DNA from: Bremia lactucae | Lineage: Eukaryota; Oomycota; Peronosporomycetes; Peronosporales; Peronosporaceae | DNA: 37,394 nucleotides | Direction of reading: 5' to 3' | Assembly: GCF_004359215.1 (NCBI RefSeq) | Contig: NC_090619.1 | Coordinates: 2,052,597-2,089,990, forward strand | Shown: positions 29,710 through 37,394 of the stretch, in pieces | Position numbering within the stretch: position 1 is the first letter of the stretch | Layout: each line of letters starts with the position of its first letter | Position numbers and translations under genes: made by a program | The notes under the pieces: model-generated | Database searches by the model: none | Seen by the model: only the letters and a program-made list of their open reading frames with translations | Told to the model about the DNA's origin: nothing

Positions 29710-29753
29710 GTCTATCTTGGATGGAACGTGCGTGGGCCATTGAACGGACTATG

Positions 29754-29764
29754 AAGTGCTACCA
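29754..29764 (-). promoter_or_regulatory. Primer binding site of E6
   Basis: TGGTAGCACTT on the - strand, two bases after the LTR end. Same initiator-Met-like tRNA as in E2. Confidence 0.8.
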
Positions 29765-29766
29765 GG

Positions 29767-30138
29767 TGTAACGGGGCACCCTTTGCTAGTACTGACAACA
29801 GTACTAGTCAACGTATACTGATTACAGTGAAGGTGGGGTGGCTCGCTTACTTCACGTACACAATGTGCAGAGGAAGATTACAGGTAGCTAAGTAGTTTCA
29901 GCAACCAAAGGTTAGTTCTTAAGCTTTAGAATAGAAAAAAAGTAAAACGGTATTTATTTATCAAGTTTCTACGTAACGATCTTCTATCTACTACTGACTA
30001 TATTATATTAATAAAAATATGTATGGCGCCTACTTGCGCACCGCACAATCTTGTCTTTAATACTACTTTTTTATTTCTTCTCAAAGAAATAATATTTATT
30101 ATATAGGAATAATACTTATGATACGAAACACCGTTCCA
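29767..30138 (-). repeat. 5' LTR of E6 (family D, 372 bp)
   Basis: On the - strand begins TGGAACGGTGTTTCG (the TGTAAC start mutated) and ends GGTGCCCCGTTACA. Shares GTATGGCGCCT.CTTGCGCAC with the 3' LTR. It lacks about 100 bases of U3 repeats found at 22590-22835. Confidence 0.87.
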
Positions 30139-30621
30139 TGTTCAAGACACATAATTTTGTTTTGCTTAGTAAGCATCAGTAGCCTTTCCTGTAAGGCAAG
30201 ATAGCTTCTCTTTTCAGAGGTGCCGAAGATGCTCGCGTTTCCCTACAATTTTCCGCAGGTGCACTCTCTTTTTTGACTGCCGTCTTTAGCTTTCGCGCTG
30301 TATACAAGACATCTTGCAAATACGTAACTCACAATTCTTCTTGACTTATCTCAGTCTAAGCGTCTCTATTTGCATTTAAGTACCTTGGCTTTCCAGTGAC
30401 TGCCACTTTACTGGCAATTAATAGCAAAGAAAGAGTCATTACGCTCTGGATATACCAGAAGTACAACTTGGCGTTGGCTTAAAAAGAGCGATAGAAAAGT
30501 TTCCACCCTCTTTTGCCAACGTTCTTTTCTTCGATATATTTGCTGCATGGTTTATTGAAGCGGGTGTCGAGAGTGATGGCGGTTAACTTGAAGCTTTTCT
30601 ACCGATTTCTGGCACCGAAGC
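30139..30621. other. Unique-looking spacer, no gene seen
   Basis: No open frame of note on either strand and no match to the retroelements of this window. Probably the host flank of E6. Confidence 0.6.
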
Positions 30622-30727
30622 ATTAATATATAAAGTAATATCCTCTGAAATAATATCTACCGTTTAGATAATATATTAATTAACAACCTTTAAGTATTAA
30701 TTTCATGTACCGATACACCCCGTTACA
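30622..30727 (-). repeat. Fragment of a family-A-like LTR (first ~105 bases)
   Basis: On the - strand TGTAACGGGGTGTATCGGTA, followed by the ATTAACAACC/AATTAATATATTATC part of the family-A LTR start. Breaks off at about 30622. A short relic in the otherwise single-copy region. Confidence 0.8.
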
Positions 30728-31120
30728 GCTATCCTCTCTGCTGCATATTTCAATCTCTGTCCGCTCGTCCACATTAACTAATATAGACAGGACTCAGCAT
30801 AGCATCGTTTTAATGATTTTACTGGACGAACATGCCCTATGAATCCACAATCCTAACTGGCAGAGGTATACCCTTCGTATATATTTGCAAGTAGTTGCAA
30901 GCCCAGACACCTAGTTTATTAAAACGCCAATGATCCTCTTATTAAAACCAAGTCAAATGAACAATTTCCAACCCTCGCTCCTTGATTTCTTTTGCAAGCG
31001 ATACGGCAACTATTTCACATGTCACACCAACTATAAAAGCAAACTCATAATGTGATATTAGTTACAATAAAATAGAAATATTTTCAATTGCACAAACTTA
31101 ATTCTGTCCAGATACATTAT
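30728..31120. other. 3' flank of the exchanger gene, no other gene seen
   Basis: AT-rich. On the - strand an AATAAT follows the exchanger stop within a few bases and TTTTATTGTAAC lies about 50 bases on; these could serve 3' end formation but are not distinctive. Confidence 0.45.
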
Positions 31121-32878
31121 TTACAAGACCGCATCTACCTGGGTCTTCGCAAGTTCCATCTCGCTGGGGTTGTCAAAGGAGGCCGGCTGTGCTCGACGCT
31201 GTGTCGATCCACCAAACACTGGCTGCATGTAGGTTGTGTCAAATGCTTGCCAATTGCGAAAGAAGGCGCCAGTCAATGAATCGCCACGCGATCTCTCGAC
31301 AGCGGGGTGCGTTGGCGAAGATGGGTTTAATCCGTCTTCGCTGTTGCTCGCGTCGTCGAGAAATTGCAATCGCGGGGTAAGAATTGGAATTTCATCTCCT
31401 ATACCATTCGAATTTTCATTGGGTTGCTTTTCTTCCGGAAATGCCAACGCACCCCGTACCTTACCGTCTACGTGGTACTTCGCTCGTGTATCTAAGCGTA
31501 ATGCGTCAAATTCTGACGAGCTCCTATCTGTGTCAGAAAGGCTTAGGTGGCTACGCTTCTTATCATTGCCAGTAAGATGGAGATTCATCAGCAACGGACC
31601 CATTAATCCTCCAATGACGATCGTCGTAATGAGGATCACCACAAGCGTCGTTGATTCAATGAGACGACGGTGGGACGTTCCATGCAGCCCAATGTAATTC
31701 CAGTTTTTTGCCAGCGCAAAGGCCATGGAGCCACGGAGACCCGCCATCCAAATAATACTCATAAACTTGACTGGAATTCGGTTTCCAGGAGAGCGCAAAA
31801 GATTGCAGAGGCTTAAAAGTGGAAAAATATTGCAAAAGCGAGCAGCTATGCACGCCACAAGCGTCAGCCCAATGAAGGACCAATCAATGTCGTCCACACG
31901 CAATGAAGCACCGGCATTTTCTTCACCATGACCGGCAAAAATCATCACTACCGAAGTACCCATAAAAACGTATACGATGTTCTCACTCACAAAAGCCAAC
32001 GTATGCAGCAGGTGTGTAAACGCATGCTGCGCCTCCCTCGACAATGTATTGAAGTGATAGTGCGCGGTCATGGTACCGGAGAAAAAGAGTGCAACAATGC
32101 CACTAAATTTCAAGCTATCGGCAACAAAATATGTTAGCAAGCTAAAGATTAGGCAGAGCGAAATCTCATAACTTGGGTAGTAACGCAACGTTGCGAAGAA
32201 TTTGCGCTTGAGGAGGAAGGCGCCGCCTAGTGTAATTAGCGCGCTTGCAATTAAAGACCCGACAAACATACCACACGTATTCAAAGTGACATGCAATAAC
32301 TGTTTAGCACTAAAAGTGCTTTCAGGCTCCCACTTGTGCAGTGTCTGGTACAGCGCGATTGCCACGGCGTCGTTCATCACGCTTTCTCCAAACACAAGAT
32401 TAAACAGTAAAGGTGGCACGTTTAATTTGTCAAAACAGCTCAGTGTTGCCACTGTATCCACGGCACTAATCAGCGTTCCAAATAGAAATGCCTCGACCCA
32501 CGAAAGCTTGGTGACCATCCCGGCCACACCTGCGAGATATAGCACACCGCCTGTGATAGTCGTGGAGATGCTAGTGCCTAGTACGGCTGTGCTCATAATG
32601 GCCGGAAAGTTCCGAAAAAAGACGGCGCTTTTGATTGAAAAGCCTCCTTCGTAAATAATTGGAGGCAGGAGCACATTAAAAAAGAGGCTGTTGTCCAAGT
32701 TCAGGTGTGTATGTAGCGCAGCGTGTTTGCCACCCATTATCATAAAGAGGCCCACGGAAAGCCCGAACATGAGTGCAAAACTGCTCTGAGACAGCAACAT
32801 GCATGAGTGGCGACCCATCAAGTAGGAGGCCATCACCAAGACGAATAGCATGAGCAAAAGAATCACAGCATCCTCCAT
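31121..32878 (-). CDS. Na+/H+ exchanger, CPA1 family (NHE/NHX type)
   Basis: Uninterrupted 585-residue frame from ATG at 32878 to TAA at 31121; no introns. Family role: electroneutral exchange of Na+ or K+ for H+ across plasma or endosomal/vacuolar membranes, for pH and salt balance. Seen: about 11-12 hydrophobic segments in residues 1-430; NSLFFNVLLPPIIYEGGF (63-80), the inhibitor-site-like segment; SAVDTVATLS (138-147), the unwound-helix motif; GESVMNDAVAIALY (164-177) with the CPA1 Asn-Asp pair (169-170); GIVALFFSGTMTAHY (260-274); RFCNIFPL (347-354) and MAGLRGSMAFALA (378-390), the usual charged motifs. Residues 431-585 form a polar Ser-rich tail, probably cytosolic. ATG 32878 is preferred: G at -3 and G at +4, and an initiator-like motif just upstream. 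An open frame extends 18 codons to a GTG. Organellar NHE6/8-like or NHX-like placement is not certain. Only intact host gene here. Confidence 0.95.
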   Translation of the reverse strand: MEDAVILLLMLFVLVMASYLMGRHSCMLLSQSSFALMFGLSVGLFMIMGGKHAALHTHLNLDNSLFFNVLLPPIIYEGGFSIKSAVFFRNFPAIMSTAVLGTSISTTITGGVLYLAGVAGMVTKLSWVEAFLFGTLISAVDTVATLSCFDKLNVPPLLFNLVFGESVMNDAVAIALYQTLHKWEPESTFSAKQLLHVTLNTCGMFVGSLIASALITLGGAFLLKRKFFATLRYYPSYEISLCLIFSLLTYFVADSLKFSGIVALFFSGTMTAHYHFNTLSREAQHAFTHLLHTLAFVSENIVYVFMGTSVVMIFAGHGEENAGASLRVDDIDWSFIGLTLVACIAARFCNIFPLLSLCNLLRSPGNRIPVKFMSIIWMAGLRGSMAFALAKNWNYIGLHGTSHRRLIESTTLVVILITTIVIGGLMGPLLMNLHLTGNDKKRSHLSLSDTDRSSSEFDALRLDTRAKYHVDGKVRGALAFPEEKQPNENSNGIGDEIPILTPRLQFLDDASNSEDGLNPSSPTHPAVERSRGDSLTGAFFRNWQAFDTTYMQPVFGGSTQRRAQPASFDNPSEMELAKTQVDAVL

Positions 32879-32902
32879 TGCAAAAAACTTATTGTGGCAG
32901 GC

Positions 32903-32913
32903 TGCGGGATGAG
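32903..32913 (-). promoter_or_regulatory. Initiator-like element of the exchanger gene
   Basis: CTCATCCCGCA on the - strand fits the oomycete initiator core CTCATTYYNCA with one change (T to C). It sits 25-35 bases before ATG 32878, a usual distance, and downstream of the GTG alternative, supporting the ATG. Confidence 0.5.
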
Positions 32914-32932
32914 TATGAGATGCGACATGCAC

Positions 32933-33600
32933 ACATAGTCAGAAACAGGCGGTTCTCATACAGATTGCCCTCTTTGAAGTGATAGTTTACGAGTTCGTAT
33001 TTCGCTGTAAGGGGAGGCAGTCGGGACGAACAACGGTTGGAACACGCAGCAGCATGAGCAACGCTGATTTTTTTTTATCGCTAAGAAACTACCCGCATGT
33101 ACTTCAGCGTAAGAGGTGTGCTGCACCGATTTAGTGTATTATACCTTAAGAATGGAAGGTGTGAAGAACACGCTTCATCTTAAGTGGTATGTGCAAACTG
33201 CAAAAGTCTGCCGTCGAAATCTAGACAGTTAGAGCCAGCGGTCAAGTCTGATCGGTGAGAAAATTACAATCTAATCCTTGTAAGTCGGTTTGCATTTATC
33301 AAAAATCCGGTGCATTGATTTTATGAAAATTTCAAAGTCTGGAATCGTTGTCAAAATTCATTAGGATCTTAATCATTCAATAAACGTTTCGAAATATAGA
33401 CAATCAATTTAATTTAAAGCTAGTGATGAAGTAAGAGCTGTGTGACTGGTCCTAAATCTCCGCCAGACGTACCTACTGTCCGTGCTTCCTGTACCTAGCC
33501 TCAGCTGAAGGCATACAAATACCAAATAATTATTTGATACTTGACATTGTACTCCATCATATATAGCAGCATCCCGTTGCCCAAGACATTCAACATCGAT
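32933..33600. other. Intergenic DNA upstream of the exchanger
   Basis: No gene, tRNA or LTR recognised. Several AT-rich stretches; otherwise unremarkable. Confidence 0.5.
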
Positions 33601-33614
33601 GATCGAGGTCTGCT

Positions 33615-34217
33615 TTAAATTGGAAGCTTCAGCATTACGTGTCCATCTTTGTAATCGAATTTAATGTTGCGAGCGCAGACATAGTCGATTAGGACGTCCT
33701 GGTTGATGACAGGAAATGGCTATTTTGGCGGATTCTGAGGCCAAATCATCAAAGATTGAACTGCTTCTCTTCCAATGTTGCATCAACCATGTCCACGAAT
33801 GCAACATGCAGTGAAGTCACCAGTCAACTCATTCATCCATTGGAGCGCCTCGAGTTTCAACCAAAGACATCACTCGATGGGTCAACTCTCCCTTATGCTA
33901 GTGCTCCTCGCAGCCATGCAACGAATTACAGCAGCTTCACAAAAGATTTTAGATTCAATCGTGCCCGGGTCAAGTTTCTCCACTATAAAGAGAAATGGAC
34001 GCCAAACCTTAAAGCACTCAATTCCGTCACTGGATCTGTACAACATCTAATGGTTGAGCAAAACACATTCAAAAAAAACTTCCAAAGCTTTATTGGTCCA
34101 TCAAGATCACCAAATTCCTACAGCAGCTTTTGTATGGAAAAACTTTCCCGCCACCATCGCCGAGCTGAAAACTTCACGAATTATCGAAAGATTGATCACG
34201 AAAACGCAGAAACTTGA
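33615..34217. pseudogene. Unidentified decayed coding remnant
   Basis: The + strand has a 153-codon frame ending at 34217 with low-complexity, unfamiliar content. On the - strand a shorter stretch reads more like protein: ALQWMNELTGDFTACCIRGH, then PFPVINQDVLIDYVCARNIK and FDYKDGHVMLKLPI to a TAA at 33615, with two stops in between. Which strand was coding is unclear. No family recognised. Could be a relic of a gene or of another transposon. Confidence 0.25.
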
Positions 34218-34360
34218 TTATTTCTGAAGTAAACTGGGCAAAGTGTCGTTCGCATGTACCTTAATGAATCGATTTCCGTTGCCTTGATTAGCTCGATTTG
34301 TCCATTTTGCAATTAACAACTCCGAATTATAAATCATTTAAATTCATTGTTCAGGGTATG

Positions 34361-34801
34361 TGTAACATGGTGTATCGTTACACGAAAATAACACTTAAGG
34401 TTGTTAATTAATATATTATCTAAAAGTTAGATAATATTTGGAGAATATTACTTTATATAGTAATGCTCGAAAATCTTATTCATAAATAGGTATAAGCCGT
34501 TATATCTATTTATCCCGCAGACTTATCAGCTGTAAACATAAACAAAGAGAGAGAGACAGATAAGATTTCAATTGCATGTTTAGTATTATTTTATAATTGA
34601 GTTAGCATTTACAGATGGAAAAAAGAGAAACATAATTATATTAATACAGTTTTCATTTAACCTCTTTAAGGTAATTGTCTTAAGGAGTAGTCTTCCTCTG
34701 CACGTACTAGTGTACGTGAAGTGACGTAAGGCACCACTCGCAACTGAAGCAGTGCGAAGAGGATTGTACTGAAGCAGTACACGTCGTAGTGCCCAGATAC
34801 A
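34361..34801 (+). repeat. 5' LTR of E7 (family A, 441 bp)
   Basis: TGTAACATGGTGTATCGTTA to AGTGCCCAGATACA; both ends carry point changes from TGTAACGGGG/CCCCGTTACA. Clearly the same LTR as 6102-6551 but more diverged. Followed by a primer site, so it is a 5' LTR. The bases before it (GTATG) would be the target duplication; the other side is outside the window. Confidence 0.9.
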
Positions 34802-34803
34802 CC

Positions 34804-34814
34804 TGGAAGCACTT
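34804..34814 (+). promoter_or_regulatory. Primer binding site of E7
   Basis: TGGAAGCACTT, one base different from the TGGTAGCACTT of E6; two bases after the LTR end. Confidence 0.75.
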
Positions 34815-34851
34815 AGGAGTACGTCCAAGGACCACATTTCCTTTATCGAAC

Positions 34852-35950
34852 ATGGACATGTCAGATGATAGTGGGAATACGCATCACGTTTCGCGTGAAA
34901 GCTACTCCTTTCTAAGTGACATAGAAAGGAGTGCGGTCGAACGAATGATTTCGACCGTAGGAAACGATGCCATCTTGCCCATGCTGCCCGGTTTGGACAG
35001 AGATGCCGTCCATTCTGCCATCGCCAAGTTGATACAACATGAACTTGACGAGATGAAGGAGAAGGTAGCCTTGCTGAATCAGCAAGGCTCTAAACAGGCA
35101 GAACTGTCGAGGTTACAACAGGTACAGACCCCTGTACCTGGGATGACGCACACGCGTCGTCCCGAAACCTTAAAGATTGACATCTCTAAATATAGGGGAG
35201 TCGAAGAAGACTCCCTCTTGAGATGTTTCGTCGAGTTGGACAATGCCATAAGGGCACGTCATATCGTCGACGAGCAAATGCAAGTCGTATTCGCTCAATC
35301 AAATTTGGCAGGTCTGCCAAAACTTAAGAATTGGGCCTTAAATTGCGCGACCCATATGTTTTTGGGTCGCTAGAGGCTCTAAAAGCCCGGCTCAAACAGA
35401 CGTTTGAATTGCCCAGGGCTGAGTTTAGAGCTCGTTCAGAGCCTCTGAAACTCAAGCAAGGCAAGCGTGATGTTCACGCATATGCCCAGCACATACAACT
35501 CGCTAAGAGTCTTGCGGATGGTCCCGTAAAGACCCACCTGTTCCGCTTGGAACTGGATACGCTTGAAGAAGCAATATCCGTTGCGGAACAGGAGGACTTT
35601 AGCTTGAGACAGACTCGAGCTTGTTCGTCATCGTATCGTCCTCCAAGACGACACAAGCTAGGAGGTCCAAAACCCATGGATCTCTCTTACGTCGAAAGCA
35701 AGAGACCTCGCTTTTCGAGCAATAAGCGATTGCAGAAATGTCATCGCTGCCAAAAATTAGGACACTACGCTCATGAGTGTAGTGCCCCACGCCCATTACC
35801 GAAAGGTACTGAACATAAATTTGGACCGAATGCTGAAAAGGGCAACGGTCGCGGGTCCGACGTTGTTGCGAAATCGCAACAGCGAGACGGACCGCCAAAA
35901 AAACGGTCGGGGTCAGTAGGGGCGCAACGCCTTACTGATCCAGCAACCTC
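34852..35950 (+). pseudogene. E7 gag with intact CCHC zinc knuckle
   Basis: Starts at ATG 34852 or 34858 (MSDDSGNTHH aligns with E6). First frame to 35373: ERSAVERMISTVG, LIQHELDEMKEKVALLNQQG, KIDISKYRGVEEDSLLRCFV. A frameshift at about 35325-35340 moves into the frame of LKLRDPYVFGSLEALKARLK, QTFELPRAEFRARSEPLKLK, AYAQHIQLAKSLADGPVKTH. The knuckle CHRCQKLGHYAHEC (C-x2-C-x4-H-x4-C) at about 35740-35780 binds nucleic acid in this family. About 22 capsid residues present in E6 are missing between AYAQH and LADGPVKT, an in-frame deletion. Confidence 0.88.
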
Positions 35951-36360
35951 AAGAGAATTTGCAAATCTCTTGACTAAAGTTGCTCCAGACACACAATCAT
36001 TATGTGTCTCTGCACCTGGTGATGCGGTATCCCTCATCATCTTGAAGTTGAAAGTGACAAATGATTTTTCACTTAGAGCCCTAGTGGACTGTGGGGCGTC
36101 GAATAACTTTATTTGTCGCCAGTCACTAGAGGGTCGTAGGCTCAAATATGTTGAGCTCGACATCCCTCCAACGAGGATGACGGTGCGTCTAGCGACAGGC
36201 GCATCGATAACAGTAATGAAACGCGTAGTAAAATTTCACTACACGTTAAGAGATATACAGCATGATGATGATTTCATCGTGCTAGATTGGATGACAAATT
36301 TGATGTCATCCTAGGTTTACCTTGGCTCAGAAAGTATGAGCCAAAAGTCAGCTTGCAGCA
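35951..36360 (+). pseudogene. E7 aspartic protease with D-C-G-A active site
   Basis: Continues the gag frame: SLIILKLKVTNDFSLRALVD, CGASNNFICRQSLEGRRLKY, TRMTVRLATGASITVMKRVV, FIVLDWMTNLMSS. A 1-nt change near 36287 puts DDKFDVILGLPWLRKYEP in another frame. The residue after the catalytic Asp is Cys, not Ser or Thr; E6 has the same. Confidence 0.85.
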
Positions 36361-37394
36361 TCGATCTGTAAAGATGCCTGCCACTTGTTCATCAGATGGC
36401 CATCTGATGAACGTCTTGGAGCGTCCACAAGCGTGTGGATGTACTACGAGTGAGTGCGATGGCCTCACTTGTGGTACGGTCGTTAGTAAAACTGCACAAG
36501 ATCACAGTGTGATTACCAATCACATTGTGGAGTCAGCTGCCGGCGGCTATGTTGATGCACAGGCAGCGCCGAAGGTCCACCACTCGAAAAGGTCGAGTGG
36601 ATTGAGACATGAATGTACGCTTGGTGGGCGACATTCAAGGAGTGTACCGGCTGCCCCAAAGGGACAACACGATGATCCTAGGTCGAGTAGAGAGTCGACC
36701 GAAGAGGACCCGACTGTGATAGCGCAATCCCATTCGGAAGACGTTAAGGGAAGAGGTCCCCACGTATTTGAGGAGAAATCCCCTCAAATGGTAGAAGTTA
36801 CTAGACTTCAAGATGCCGAGGGATTAACCCACGGTAGCCTGTCGATAAATTCCAGGAAGAAACCGAGACATCAAATGTCTTGGTTAATAACGGCTCAAGA
36901 GTAGGCGCTTATACTCTTGACCTGTATGCGCCTCCGAAGTTAAATTCGGAGATAACTCAATTACCAACCCTAAAACCTAAGCGGTTCTTGAGAGATCTGC
37001 ATGGTGGTAAAATCAAGCAGATCTGCGTACTCGTCACAGAGGACGATTACGTAACCGACATTCGGTCAGCGGCAATTTTTGCAGAAAATGAACGGGTTCT
37101 CAGCAGCTCATCGATGGACGAAAGTGTTCTCGATGCGAAGCATCGTATTGAAAGATATACTACTCAATCTTGGGAGTCACTCAAGACAAATCCTCTATAC
37201 GAGGATTGAATAGAATTCAGGGATGTATTCCCTGAAGCAGTTCTATGCGAGTTGCTTAAGGATAAAGGCACTCGACATGAGATCGAGCTCAAACCGGGCT
37301 CGAAGTACTGTGTCATGAAGCAGTGGCCACTGCCTCGTGAACAAGTACTTGCGATCGATAAATTCTTTACCGATCGAGTAAAAGCGGGCCATGT
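36361..37394 (+). pseudogene. E7 linker, pre-RT block and start of RT
   Basis: Open to 36904: MPATCSSDGHLMNVLERPQA and the Cys cluster CGCTTSECDGLTC, then a polar linker. A shift at about 36880 leads into NNGSRVGAYTLDLYAPPKLN, LPTLKPKRFLRDLHGGKIKQ, SSSSMDESVLDAKHRIERY (to 37209), then RT begins (KDKGTRHEIELKPGSKYCVM, PREQVLAIDKFFTDRV) and is cut by the window end. Confidence 0.85.

Larger units (their letters stand above)
22400..30138 (-). mobile_element. E6: nearly complete family-D Ty3/gypsy element
   Basis: On the - strand: 5' LTR 29767-30138, primer site, gag, protease, RT, RNase H, integrase, then the + strand antisense ORF, polypurine tract and 3' LTR 22400-22861. About 7.7 kb with every expected part in order. 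Gag and protease resemble family A (E7), so A and D are sister families. Many stops and frameshifts. Confidence 0.88.
34361..37394 (+). mobile_element. E7: family-A Ty3/gypsy element, 5' part, runs off the window
   Basis: LTR, primer site, gag, zinc knuckle, protease, linker, pre-RT block and start of RT, all + strand. The last 1.25 kb is the near twin of bases 1-1186. Three or four frameshifts; otherwise well preserved. Confidence 0.92.

Noticed and set aside
31189..32654. Plus-strand open frames across the exchanger gene
   Set aside because: Shadows of a well-conserved - strand protein; no recognisable domains.
32879..32932. Start of the exchanger at the GTG at 32932 (603 residues)
   Set aside because: Nuclear eukaryotic genes rarely start at GTG; ATG 32878 has a good context and lies just after an initiator-like motif.
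1..37394. tRNA, rRNA, CRISPR arrays or bacterial operons
   Set aside because: None seen; tRNA-like matches are limited to the short primer sites, and repeats are LTRs or duplications.

Overview
The window looks like gene-poor, repeat-rich nuclear DNA from an oomycete, probably a Peronosporales species (Phytophthora or downy-mildew group). Reasons: it is almost entirely Ty3/gypsy LTR retrotransposons, the B-family gag resembles those familiar from Phytophthora, and the only intact host gene has an oomycete-type initiator-like motif just upstream of its ATG. The genus cannot be fixed from sequence alone. Two stretches of N (14766; 16308-16407) mark assembly joins.

Layout. 1-6551: element E1 (+ strand, family A): protease/RT, an in-place ~970-bp inversion of the RT-RNase H part, integrase with a 183-bp tandem duplication, an antisense ORF and the 3' LTR. 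6552-13511: element E2 (- strand, family B, chromodomain type): 3' LTR, antisense ORF, pol, protease, gag, primer site, truncated 5' LTR. 13512-14765: an oppositely oriented B LTR, a truncated family-C LTR and the start of a family-C antisense ORF. 14767-16307: second copy (1134 bp, about 99% identical) of the E1 antisense ORF plus LTR, joined to an RT fragment. 16408-22399: two B elements (E4 -, E5 +) head to head, a 2.3-kb imperfect inverted repeat. 22400-30138: a nearly complete element E6 (- strand, family D). 30139-34360: the only unique-looking part, with one intact gene, a CPA1-type Na+/H+ exchanger on the - strand. 34361-37394: 5' half of another family-A element, E7, running off the end.

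How the parts fit. All four LTR families have TGTAAC...GTTACA-type ends. Three families (A, B, D) have primer sites complementary to one initiator-Met-like tRNA 3' end, and polypurine tracts orient every element. The striking shared feature is a second ORF on the strand opposite gag-pol. It starts 60-160 nt inside the 3' LTR and runs back to meet, or overlap by several hundred bases, the 3' end of pol. Its product has an acidic Ser/Pro-rich N-terminal part, a middle region recognisable between families A and D, and a coiled-coil C-terminus. Elements are broken by stops, frameshifts, inversions and nested junctions, so most gag/pol entries are pseudogenes. The antisense ORF is the best candidate here for an undescribed system.
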